NCBI GenBank assembly: GCA_946626905.1
Contig: CAMOVA010000020.1
Coordinates: forward strand, 1-13,802
Length of the DNA stretch: 13,802 nucleotides
DNA from: an uncultured Bacillota bacterium
GTDB lineage: Bacteria; Bacillota_I; Bacilli_A; RF39; UBA660
Direction: 5' to 3'
In this document: positions 6,786-13,802 of the stretch, piece by piece
How positions within the stretch are numbered: position 1 is the stretch's first letter
Layout: the number at the start of each line of letters is the position of its first letter
Notes under the pieces: generated by a model
The model's database searches: none
Told to the model about the DNA's origin: nothing
Seen by the model: the letters and a program-made list of their open reading frames with translations, nothing else
Position numbers and translations under genes: made by a program

Positions 6786-7459
6786 TATATTTCCTCTTTC
6801 AAAAACACTTTAAATAAGCATCTTTTTATTGGCTTTATACTTATAAAAAGATAAAGTAATACTGCTCCTCCAGCATTCAAAATAATATCATCAATATCAC
6901 ATGTACCACTTGTTGTTATAAACTGAACAACTTCTATTGACATTGTAATACATAAAACTGTTTCTAAAAATACTTTAAATTTATTTTCACTCTTAAATAG
7001 TAATGGTAAGAAAAGTGCGAATGGCATCATACATACAAAATTACCTACTAAATTAAACATGATGTTTTGTTTAGAAATAACATTATAAGATAAATTTCTA
7101 ATATATATATTTATAGTTTTAAATGGAATATAATTAAATGCATTATCAATATAATATGAGAATGAATCTGTATCAATAACATTATTAATACCATGTCTTC
7201 CCCATATCGGATCAAAGAGTGTTAATGTTATTAATAATACCAAATAAATTATAAAGAAAATCCATAAATTTATTTTCATTGGTATATTAGAATTAACCTC
7301 ATTTGATAATTTATAACCACCAATATACATAAATAAACAACTACCACATAATAATATTAATCTAGAAATTTCTATCTGATTGATACTAGACATTTCTATT
7401 ATTATGTATATAGCTATTAATAAAATGGATAGTAAATACCATTTCAAAGCTCTAAACAT
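6785..7459 (-). CDS. VanZ-family membrane protein
   Basis: This is an integral membrane protein of the VanZ family. The founding member gives low-level teicoplanin resistance; most family members have no defined role. About six hydrophobic segments are visible (roughly residues 6-22, 32-50, 64-81, 134-155, 164-182 and 190-208). The family pattern is present in order: IPFKTI (111-116), NLVGNFVCMMPFALFLP (136-152), SIEVVQF (174-180) and CDIDDIILNAGG (187-198). I place the start at the ATG at 7457-7459: GGTGAT lies four bases upstream, and a TATAAT box at 7478-7483 would put the transcript start downstream of the alternative in-frame ATG at 7474, which has no Shine-Dalgarno. That gives 224 residues. 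It sits between dapF and the pseudouridine synthase. Resistance should not be inferred from the family name. Confidence 0.85.
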   Translation of the reverse strand: MFRALKWYLLSILLIAIYIIIEMSSINQIEISRLILLCGSCLFMYIGGYKLSNEVNSNIPMKINLWIFFIIYLVLLITLTLFDPIWGRHGINNVIDTDSFSYYIDNAFNYIPFKTINIYIRNLSYNVISKQNIMFNLVGNFVCMMPFALFLPLLFKSENKFKVFLETVLCITMSIEVVQFITTSGTCDIDDIILNAGGAVLLYLFISIKPIKRCLFKVFLKEEI

Positions 7460-7477
7460 AACATCACCATACACACT

Positions 7478-7506
7478 ATTATACTACAAACAACTTATTT
7501 TTTAAA
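7478..7506 (-). promoter_or_regulatory. candidate promoter before the vanZ-like gene
   Basis: On the minus strand TTTAAA (7501-7506, four of six matches to a -35) and a perfect TATAAT (7478-7483) are 17 bases apart. The -35 overlaps the dapF stop codon. The predicted start near 7471 leaves a leader of about a dozen bases carrying GGTGAT. It may be internal to a dapF-vanZ-rlu-dus unit. Confidence 0.45.
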
Positions 7507-8272
7507 GGACTCCATCATATATTTTATTAGCTGGTCCAGTCATCAATAAATGCTTATTTTCTAAGGTATTTATAACTAGTTTACCACCTAATAGATTTAC
7601 ATTAACTTTATTTATTTTTTCTTTATTAAAATAAACATATGCACTAGCAGTTGCTCCTGTACCACAAGCTAGTGTTTCTTTACTACCTCTTTCATAAACT
7701 CTAACAAATAAATTATTTTTATCAAGTACTTTTACAAATTCAACATTAACATCATCTATTTCTTGAATTATAGGAGCTAATTCATTTACAATTTTATCAT
7801 TTATTTCTTTTAGAAATATTACCGCATGCATATTACCTGTTGTTACATATTCTACTTCATACGGAGTATTATTATATTCTACTATTTTTGTTTTTAAAGT
7901 TTTAGCTATACCCATATCTACTGTAACTTCTTTAACTATATCGTATTCTGTTTTAAGATATAGTTTTTTTATTCCCGATAAAGTTTCAATATTTATTTCT
8001 TTTTTTCTTGTAAGTTTATTGTCATACAAATATTTTCCTACACATCTAATACCATTTCCACACATCTTAGCTTCTGTACCATCTGCATTATATATATTCA
8101 TTTTATAATCTGCAACACTACTTTTATCTATTGTAATAATACCATCTGAACCAATACCAAAATGTCTATCACATAATTTTTTACAAATACTTGGTATATT
8201 TTCTATTTTTTCACGTGTTAAATCTATATAAATATAATCATTACCTAGTCCTTCCATCTTAGTAAATTTCAT
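7502..8272 (-). CDS. dapF: diaminopimelate epimerase
   Basis: DapF converts LL-diaminopimelate to meso-diaminopimelate, the precursor of lysine and of the peptidoglycan cross-linking residue, by a cofactor-independent two-cysteine mechanism. The 256-residue protein begins MKFTKMEGLGNDYIYID, typical of the family. It carries both active-site cysteines: Cys71 in NADGTEAKMCGNGIR (62-76) and Cys203 in SKETLACGTGA. The ATG at 8270-8272 is preceded by AGGTGAT. A terminator hairpin lies just upstream, after the alkD-like gene, so dapF should need its own promoter or read-through; I see no clear promoter in the 33 bases between hairpin and start. Its presence implies meso-DAP synthesis, usual for spore formers. 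Other dap genes are not in the window. Confidence 0.97.
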   Translation of the reverse strand: MKFTKMEGLGNDYIYIDLTREKIENIPSICKKLCDRHFGIGSDGIITIDKSSVADYKMNIYNADGTEAKMCGNGIRCVGKYLYDNKLTRKKEINIETLSGIKKLYLKTEYDIVKEVTVDMGIAKTLKTKIVEYNNTPYEVEYVTTGNMHAVIFLKEINDKIVNELAPIIQEIDDVNVEFVKVLDKNNLFVRVYERGSKETLACGTGATASAYVYFNKEKINKVNVNLLGGKLVINTLENKHLLMTGPANKIYDGVL

Positions 8273-8305
8273 AATATCACCTATATAAATTTATTCATTT
8301 TAAAT

Positions 8306-8332
8306 AAAAAAAGACATTATTTTGTCTTTTTT
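8306..8332 (-). terminator. intrinsic terminator after the alkD-like gene
   Basis: On the minus strand AAAAAAGAC and GTCTTTTTT (plus positions 8324-8332 and 8307-8315) form a 9-bp stem around an 8-base loop, with the T-run continuing for one more base. The stop codon of the alkD-like gene (8317-8319) lies inside the loop. The stem is nearly symmetrical (A-run before, T-run after), so it could act in both directions, but no gene enters from the left. Confidence 0.65.
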
Positions 8333-8997
8333 AAAGTTCTTAAATATTCTTTATGTTCTTTTGTAACCCTAAAACTTTCTATAGCTTTTTGAATTGTTTT
8401 ATTATGAATCCATTCATCTAAACTATATTTTTCAAGATATGGAATAGTCTCATCATATCTTTTAGCAAGCGCAGTAGCAAAATACCAAGCAACCATCATT
8501 TTTAAATAATAATCATCTGCTTTTACTTTAGATACTAGCTTTAAATATTCTTCTTTAAAGTCATCACCTAGATATTCATTCATTAACATTCTAATTCCAA
8601 ATCTAGATATATATATGTGTTTTGAACTAATCCATTTCTTTATATGTGGCAAAAGTTTTTCATGATTTTTTTTAAAACATTTAGGTGTTGCTTGATCTGA
8701 AACTGGCCAACAATCCACATAAGGAAGAAATTCTTCCACTCTTTTAATGCATTCATCAAAATCTTTTATCATTGATATAACAAAAAAATGGATTAGATTT
8801 TCTTCATAATATTTATGTGGTAAATCATTTAAAAATACTTCTCTTTCATCACTTTTAAAAACTTCTTTGGCAAGTTCTCTTAGTTCTGGAGTTTTAATGC
8901 CTAAAATAGTTTCTTTTGGTATATTTGGTACAAGTTTTGATTGAAATTCTTTATATTTTTCATCTTGTAATTTTAATAATTTATCTTTTATTTTCAT
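8317..8997 (-). CDS. AlkD-like DNA alkylation repair protein
   Basis: This belongs to the HEAT-like-repeat DNA glycosylase family of AlkD (DNA alkylation repair), whose members excise N3- and N7-alkylated bases without flipping them out of the helix. The opening ILGIKTPELRELAKEV (31-46) and YVDCWPVSDQATPKCF (93-108) are recognisable, and paired helices run through to about residue 210. The W-x3-D pair (Trp97, Asp101) fits the catalytic Trp/Asp pair of characterised AlkD. The second tryptophan, normally found in a KAIGW-type motif, is absent here (KAIESF, 204-209). The start is the ATG at 8995-8997, with AAAGGA eight bases upstream; the upstream TTG at 9012 would place that Shine-Dalgarno inside the gene. 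The result is 226 residues. It overlaps the end of rlmD by 17 bases and ends in a terminator. The family is firm; glycosylase activity is inferred. Confidence 0.87.
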   Translation of the reverse strand: MKIKDKLLKLQDEKYKEFQSKLVPNIPKETILGIKTPELRELAKEVFKSDEREVFLNDLPHKYYEENLIHFFVISMIKDFDECIKRVEEFLPYVDCWPVSDQATPKCFKKNHEKLLPHIKKWISSKHIYISRFGIRMLMNEYLGDDFKEEYLKLVSKVKADDYYLKMMVAWYFATALAKRYDETIPYLEKYSLDEWIHNKTIQKAIESFRVTKEHKEYLRTLKKTK

Positions 8998-10216
8998 TTT
9001 TAATCCTTTCAAGATAAGCCACTATTTCACAATGATATGTTCTTGGGAACATATCAACAGGTGTTAATTCTACTAATTCATATTTATCTTTTAATAGTTC
9101 TACATCACGAGCAAATGTTATTGGATCACATGATACATAAACTACTGATTCTACATTTTTATTTCTTATATATTCTATTGTTTTTTTATCAAGACCACTT
9201 CTAGGTGGATCTATTATTATTTTACTAAATTTATCTTTTACGTTCATTACATCTTTAGCATCTAAACATTCAAATTCTATATTTTTTATTTTATTTATTT
9301 CTTTATTGTTATTAGCGTCTATAACTGCATATTTATTTATTTCTACCCCTTTAACACTCTTAACATATTTACTTACATGTATACCTATTGTTCCTGTCCC
9401 ACAATATAGATCTAGGACATCATCTGTTTTAGTTGGTTTAAGATATTCTAATACTTTATTATATAGTTTAAGTGCGCCATCTGTATTTACTTGAAAAAAT
9501 GAATCTGGAGATATTTTATAAGTATAATCACCTATTTGATCATATATATATCCACTACCACTTACAACTTCATATTTCTTATTATAATATGTAATTATTG
9601 TATTAAAACTTTTTAATTGTTCTTTTAAATATTCCATATTTTCTTTTTCTTTTAGTTTTAAAACAAGCATTTTTTCTTTTAGATTTTTAGAAGATCTTAT
9701 TACAATTTCATATACATTATCTAAATTTATATTTTTTATTTCTTCTATTACTTCATTTATATTTTTATCAACTAATAAGCATCTATCAACTTCTACTATA
9801 TTTTTACTTTTTATATTATAAAATCCTAATTGTTTATCAACATGGAAAGTAACTTTATTTCTATAATACTCTTTATCATTTGAAATAATTGGTTTTATTA
9901 ACTTTGTATCATAAGAAGTAAATTTTTTAATAATATCATGTATTTTATTTTCTTTATATTTTAATTCATTTTCATAACTTATATGTCTCAAATGACATCC
10001 ACCACATATTTCATAATATGGGCAATCTAACTCTATTCTATCTATTGATTTAGTGATATATTCTTCTACTTTTGCTTCACTATATTTTTTATTTTCACGA
10101 GTTATTTTTATATCTACTTCTTCACCTGGTAATGTATTTGGTATAAAAACTACTTTATCATTTAATGTACTAATACCTCTACCTTGATGATCCATTCTAT
10201 CTATTTTTACTTTCAT
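8981..10216 (-). CDS. rlmD: 23S rRNA (uracil-5-)-methyltransferase, RlmD/TrmA family
   Basis: This SAM-dependent enzyme forms 5-methyluridine in RNA. Residues 1-55 form a TRAM RNA-binding domain. Four cysteines (65, 71, 74 in CPYYEICGGCH, and 146 in DRCLL) are placed to hold a [4Fe-4S] cluster. The C-terminal Rossmann domain has SPDSFFQVN (236-244), the SAM site DLYCGTGTIG (269-278), DPPRSG (336-341), the nucleophile Cys363 in SCDP and the general base Glu397 in YHCEIVAYL. The ATG at 10214-10216 has GGTGAT at suitable spacing, better than the TTG just upstream, giving 411 residues. It is the first gene of the leftward run, under an extended -10 promoter, and diverges from gerA. In Bacillota this family includes RlmCD (23S U747/U1939) and tRNA-acting relatives, so the exact target is uncertain. 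Confidence 0.92.
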   Translation of the reverse strand: MKVKIDRMDHQGRGISTLNDKVVFIPNTLPGEEVDIKITRENKKYSEAKVEEYITKSIDRIELDCPYYEICGGCHLRHISYENELKYKENKIHDIIKKFTSYDTKLIKPIISNDKEYYRNKVTFHVDKQLGFYNIKSKNIVEVDRCLLVDKNINEVIEEIKNINLDNVYEIVIRSSKNLKEKMLVLKLKEKENMEYLKEQLKSFNTIITYYNKKYEVVSGSGYIYDQIGDYTYKISPDSFFQVNTDGALKLYNKVLEYLKPTKTDDVLDLYCGTGTIGIHVSKYVKSVKGVEINKYAVIDANNNKEINKIKNIEFECLDAKDVMNVKDKFSKIIIDPPRSGLDKKTIEYIRNKNVESVVYVSCDPITFARDVELLKDKYELVELTPVDMFPRTYHCEIVAYLERIKNENKR

Positions 10217-10231
10217 CAAATCACCAATAAT

Positions 10232-10261
10232 ATTATAGCATATATAATTTTATTTGGTTAA
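10232..10261 (-). promoter_or_regulatory. rlmD promoter with extended -10
   Basis: On the minus strand TGCTATAAT gives a perfect extended -10 (TATAAT at 10232-10237, TG at 10239-10240). TTAACC (10256-10261, four of six) lies 18 bases upstream as a possible -35. Transcription would start near 10225, at the first base of the Shine-Dalgarno, which makes the leader unusually short. Confidence 0.5.
10243..10248 (+). promoter_or_regulatory. possible -10 of the gerA operon
   Basis: A TATAAT hexamer points rightward and would give a leader of about 27 bases to the gerA ATG. No -35 of housekeeping type is visible. Germination operons are normally read by the forespore sigma factor G, whose CATnnTA-type -10 I could not place convincingly. 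It mirrors the rlmD -10 five bases away. Confidence 0.25.
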
Positions 10262-10281
10262 TAATAATATTGGGGATACTT

Positions 10282-11724
10282 ATGATTACTAATAATTTAG
10301 AAAATAATATTAAAAACATTAAAAAACATTATGGAAATAGCAGCGACTTAAAAAGTCGTTTTGTTTCTTTTAAGAAAACTAAAGTAGCTTATATATTTCT
10401 TGAAAGTGTCGCTAGTGATGATAAGATAAGTAATTTTTTAGTTAAGAGTTTATCTTATACAAAGATTAGTTCTATTAAGAATTTATTTGATGCTTTAAAA
10501 AACAATATTTTTAATAGTAATTTATCTATTTTAACTAAAGATGATGATATATATACTTATCTTTCTTCTGGTTTTACTCTTGTTTTGGTTGATGGTTTTG
10601 ATGAAGCTATTTGTATTGAAACAAAAAGTATTTTAGATAGAGGAATTAATGAAGCTACAACTGAAGCTATTATTAGAGGTCCAAAAGATAGTTTTACTGA
10701 AAATATTCAAACTAATATAGGATTAATCAGAAAAAGAATTAAAGATAATAATTTATGGATTAATGATATTAATATTGGTACACGAACTAAAAGTAAAGTA
10801 TCTATTGCTTATATTAATGGTGTAGCCAAAAAAAGTTATATTAATCAAATAAAAAAACGATTAGAAAAAATTAATATTGATGGTATTTTAGATAGTGGAT
10901 CCATTAAAGAATATTTATCTAAAGAAGGTAAAGCAATATTTCCTAAAATACAAAGTACAGAAAGACCAGATGTTGCATCTAAATCGCTTTTAGAAGGTAA
11001 AATTGTTATTCTTGTAGAAAATAGTCCTTTCGCACTTATTTTACCTTCTTTTTTAATAGATTACTTACACAGTGCGGAAGATTATTATGAGAGTTCTCTT
11101 AATGTATCATTAACAAGATTATTCCGTTTACTTAGTTTTATTTTGACTATTTTAACTCCTGCTTTTTATATAGCTGTTACAACGTGGAATCAAGAAGTAA
11201 TACCTAATGAGCTTTTGATTTCTTTATCAATCCAAAAAGCTGGAGTTCCCTTTCCTACTACTTTAGAACTACTACTTATGATAACTACTTTTGAAATATT
11301 AAAAGAAGCTGATATTAGAATTCCTAATGCGACTGGAGCATCTGTTAGTATAGTAGGTGCTTTAATACTTGGAGAAGCTGCGGTTAGTGCGGGTATTGTG
11401 TCACCTATCATCATAATTGTTGTAGCATTTACTTCTATATCTGGTTTAGTTTATACAGATGTTGATTTTATAAATGCGATTAGGTGGTGGCGTTTAATCT
11501 TTATATTCTTTGCGACTATAATGGGATTTATTGGTATTGTTGTAGCATTCTTAATTTTCTTAATAAGAATATGTAGTATTGAAATGTTTTCTATACCATA
11601 CACAGTACCAACTTCTCCTCTTTTTATAGAAATGTTAAAGGATAGTTTTATTAAGTTTCCAAAGTTTAAAATTAAAAAACGAGCACAATACTTAAGTAAA
11701 AATAAATATAAATCAGGTGATAGA
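10282..11724 (+). CDS. gerA: spore germination receptor subunit A (GerA family)
   Basis: This is the A subunit of a nutrient germinant receptor in the spore inner membrane. A-subunits oligomerise and form ion channels that open on nutrient binding. Residues 1-230 form the soluble N-terminal domain, including SSGFTLVLVDGFDEAICIE (95-113) and the conserved RGPKDSFTENIQTNIGLIR (132-150). After them come STERPDVASKSLLEGKI (225-241) and several membrane segments (about 283-302, 354-372, 374-392, 405-432). The C-terminal PYTVPTSPL and basic tail are typical. I take the ATG at 10282-10284 rather than the TTG at 10270, because GGGGA (10272-10276) is correctly spaced before it; 481 residues matches GerAA. 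The TAA (11725-11727) overlaps the gerC start by one base. It is the first gene of the operon. Confidence 0.95.
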
Positions 11725-11726
11725 TA

Positions 11727-12899
11727 ATGAAAAAATTATTATTTTTATTTATTTTATTTTTTATGTTGACTGGATGTAGCGACTATAAAGAACTTAATAA
11801 TATTGCGATTATATCAAGTATTTCAATAGATAAAAATGGCGATAATTATATAGTTGGTGCACTAGTAGCGAACTCTAGAAATCCTGCAGAAAGTAATACT
11901 GAAGCTACTGCTGGAAATGCTGTTTATGAAGTAGAAAGTAATTCTATAGCAGGTGCTCTTCAAAAACTTGATAGTATTTTACCTAAAAAGATTTATTTAG
12001 GTCACTTAGGTGTTGTAATAATAAGTGAAGATGTAGCTAAAGAAGGGGTTATTAATATTACTGATTATTTTTTTAGAAATCCTGAAACCACTAAAAGATT
12101 TTATTTAATTATGACTGAAGGAAAAGATAAAGCATCAGATGTTTTAAAAATGTTATCTCCTTTAGAATCTTTTCCTTTTCAAAATATAAGATTAAATATT
12201 GAAAATGCTAGTTCATCAGGAGCTTTATCTCATAATCTTACTTTTTCTAAGTTTCTAGAAATGTATTTAAAAAAAGGATCTGATCCTTTCTTACCAACTA
12301 TTGAAATTGTTGGTGATATAAAAAAAGGCAGTTCAACTAAATCATTAGAATCAAGTGATATTTCTTTCTACATTAAACTTAAAGGAATTGCGATTTTTAA
12401 AGATGATAAATTTATTACTTATGCAAATATTGATGAAAGTAGAGGTATTAATTTAGCTATTGGTAATGTTAATGATGCGGTAATCAATACCAAATTAAAT
12501 GATAAAGACGTAGTTGTTAATGTTTCTAATATTAAAACTAAAAAGAAAGTTAAATTAGATAAACACCCTATTTATTATATTAAAGTTAAAGGTACTGGAG
12601 ACATAGAAGAAATTGATTCTAACTTTAATTTATATAGTAACAAAAATATTAATATAATTAAAAAGAAAACAGAAGAAGAAATTAAGTCTTTAATAACAAA
12701 AGGTATTACTAAAGTTCTTAGTTATAAAAGTGATCCTTTAGAATTTGGTAATATGCTTTATAAAAAGAATCCTAAATTTTATAATTCCATTGATAATTGG
12801 AATGATTATTTAAATAAATTAGAAATTAATATTGATGTCGATATAAATATTCAAAATAAGGGTTCTATTAAACAAACTATAAAGGCGGCTAAAAAATGA
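11727..12899 (+). CDS. gerC: spore germination lipoprotein, Ger(x)C family
   Basis: This is the C subunit of the germinant receptor, a lipoprotein on the outer face of the spore inner membrane. The N-terminus has a lipoprotein signal: a basic MKK, a hydrophobic stretch and the lipobox MLTGC with Cys17 as the lipidation site. SDYKELNNIAIISSISID follows, the usual start of the Ger(x)C N-terminal domain. PKKIYLGHLGVVIISEDVAKEG (about 89-110) is also typical, and the C-terminal domain runs over roughly residues 210-375. The 390 residues match the family. The ATG overlaps the gerA stop (TAATG), with AGGTGA (11715-11720) six bases upstream. It ends in TGA, overlapping the gerB ATG (ATGA). That TGA is a true stop, which argues against a mycoplasma-type code. 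The A-C-B order resembles gerK of Bacillus. Confidence 0.94.
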   Translation: MKKLLFLFILFFMLTGCSDYKELNNIAIISSISIDKNGDNYIVGALVANSRNPAESNTEATAGNAVYEVESNSIAGALQKLDSILPKKIYLGHLGVVIISEDVAKEGVINITDYFFRNPETTKRFYLIMTEGKDKASDVLKMLSPLESFPFQNIRLNIENASSSGALSHNLTFSKFLEMYLKKGSDPFLPTIEIVGDIKKGSSTKSLESSDISFYIKLKGIAIFKDDKFITYANIDESRGINLAIGNVNDAVINTKLNDKDVVVNVSNIKTKKKVKLDKHPIYYIKVKGTGDIEEIDSNFNLYSNKNINIIKKKTEEEIKSLITKGITKVLSYKSDPLEFGNMLYKKNPKFYNSIDNWNDYLNKLEINIDVDINIQNKGSIKQTIKAAKK

Positions 12900-13802
12900 A
12901 AAAATATAATACTATAGATAGTTTACAATTTGGAATAGCAATGTATTTTATTATGAGATGTTTTTCTCTTGGAATTGCTATTGATTCTTATATACATATA
13001 GGAGGTGTTGATGGATATTTATCTCCTATAATTGGTACTTTAATTGGATTTTTACCTTTAATAATTTTTATAAAACTATTTAATTATAAACCTAACTTAA
13101 ATATCTTTGAAAAAATTAATTTTACATTTAAAAAAACTGGTAATATTATTAATTGCTTACTATGTGTATTAGTATTTTTTATGGTTATTATTTCTTATTG
13201 GAATTTGCTTAATTTTATAACTTCACAATATCTTTATAGAACTAGTAGTATGTTTATATCTATTATTTTTGGGATAAGTATTGCTTATGCTTCTATTAAG
13301 AATGTCAATGTTATTTTAAGGGTTTCTAATATTCTTTTTTATATTTCTATATTAACTTTTATAATATGCATTATTGGCATGATTGGTAATATTAAATTTA
13401 ATAATTTATTCCCTTTTTTAGAATATGGTTTAAATAAACCTTTAATTAGTGGATTAGCCCATGTTAGTTATACTGTAGCTCCTTTATTTATTTTACTTAT
13501 GATACCTAAAAATAAAATAAGCAATAATAAAAATATATCTAAATATATTATTCTTTTTTATCTGCTTGCTGATATTACTAAGTTTTTAGTGATCTTTATT
13601 GTTATTTCTACATTTGGAATTGATCTATCTAAATTATATGAATTTCCTGATTTTATGGTTTTACGTAGAATGTCTACTAATGGGTTTTTTCAAAGATTTG
13701 AAAGTATTTTAGCAACTCAGTGGATTTTTGATATCTTTATTATGATTACATTAGGAATGCAATATATTAAAGGTTATTATAGGTTTTTATTTAAAAAAAA
13801 TG
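12896..13802 (+). CDS. gerB: spore germination permease subunit B (GerAB/ArcD/ProY family), 3' end cut
   Basis: This open frame runs to the right edge without a stop: 302 codons plus one base. The protein starts MKKYNTIDSLQFGIAMYFI and has repeated hydrophobic helices, consistent with the APC-superfamily transporter fold of GerB subunits, which bind the nutrient germinant. Diagnostic for the family are FPFLEYG (about residues 170-176) and EFPDFMVLRRMSTNGFFQRF (about 249-268), then ESILATQWIFD. Family members are about 360-370 residues, so about 60 at the C-terminus lie outside the window. The ATG overlaps the gerC stop (ATGA), with AGGCGG (12883-12888) seven bases upstream. Trp is encoded by TGG throughout. 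The ligand specificity cannot be read from the sequence. Confidence 0.92.
   Translation, partial: MKKYNTIDSLQFGIAMYFIMRCFSLGIAIDSYIHIGGVDGYLSPIIGTLIGFLPLIIFIKLFNYKPNLNIFEKINFTFKKTGNIINCLLCVLVFFMVIISYWNLLNFITSQYLYRTSSMFISIIFGISIAYASIKNVNVILRVSNILFYISILTFIICIIGMIGNIKFNNLFPFLEYGLNKPLISGLAHVSYTVAPLFILLMIPKNKISNNKNISKYIILFYLLADITKFLVIFIVISTFGIDLSKLYEFPDFMVLRRMSTNGFFQRFESILATQWIFDIFIMITLGMQYIKGYYRFLFKKN

Noticed and set aside
6785..7459. Glycopeptide resistance gene (vanZ)
   Set aside because: There are no vanHAX or vanRS genes nearby, and the VanZ family is broad; the gene sits in a housekeeping cluster, so a resistance role is unsupported.
9306..9494. Short rightward open frame opposite rlmD
   Set aside because: It is the complement of the SAM-binding region of rlmD and has no independent support.
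11190..11414. Leftward open frame inside gerA
   Set aside because: It is antisense to conserved membrane segments of gerA and lacks a Shine-Dalgarno.
1..13802. Mycoplasma-type genetic code (TGA = Trp), suggested by the AT-richness
   Set aside because: Conserved tryptophans are TGG, and gerC ends in TGA exactly where the gerB start overlaps it, so TGA is a stop.

Overview
The window is a gene-dense, very AT-rich stretch of a bacterial chromosome. Genes are tightly packed, Shine-Dalgarno sites are strong (AGGAGG, AGGTGA, GAGGTG types), and the standard genetic code is used: Trp is TGG, and TGA ends gerC. A gerA-gerC-gerB spore germination operon together with dapF, ackA, class II lysS and a VanZ-family protein points to a low-GC, endospore-forming Bacillota. 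The base composition and compactness would suit a gut Bacilli/Erysipelotrichia-type lineage or an AT-rich Clostridia. I cannot name the species from the sequence.

Layout: (1) 1-236, leftward, is the HU gene hup, cut by the window edge. (2) 387-773, rightward, is an unrecognised small membrane protein that diverges from hup; a perfect 13-bp inverted repeat lies between them. (3) 785-10216 is a run of ten leftward genes. In transcription order they are rlmD (rRNA uracil methyltransferase), alkD-like (DNA repair), dapF (lysine/DAP pathway), a vanZ-like gene, a RluA-family pseudouridine synthase, dus (tRNA dihydrouridine synthase), lysS, a histidine phosphatase, ackA and nrnA. Three terminator-like hairpins, after alkD, dus and nrnA, divide the run into likely units: rlmD-alkD, dapF-vanZ-rlu-dus and lysS-phosphatase-ackA-nrnA. 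(4) 10282-13802, rightward, is the gerA-gerC-gerB germination operon; gerB runs off the window.

The leftward block is housekeeping: RNA modification (rlmD, rlu, dus), tRNA charging (lysS), RNA/nucleotide turnover (nrnA), energy metabolism (ackA), DAP synthesis (dapF) and DNA repair (alkD-like). The rightward block encodes the three subunits of a nutrient germinant receptor of the spore inner membrane, in the A-C-B order known from gerK. No stretch over 300 bases lacks a gene, and I saw no RNA genes, mobile elements, CRISPR arrays or attachment sites.

I found no obviously new multi-gene system. The points most worth checking are stop codons placed in the loops of terminator hairpins at three of the leftward genes, the palindrome between hup and the orphan membrane gene, overlapping divergent promoters between rlmD and gerA, an altered acyl pocket residue in acetate kinase, and a divergent AlkD.
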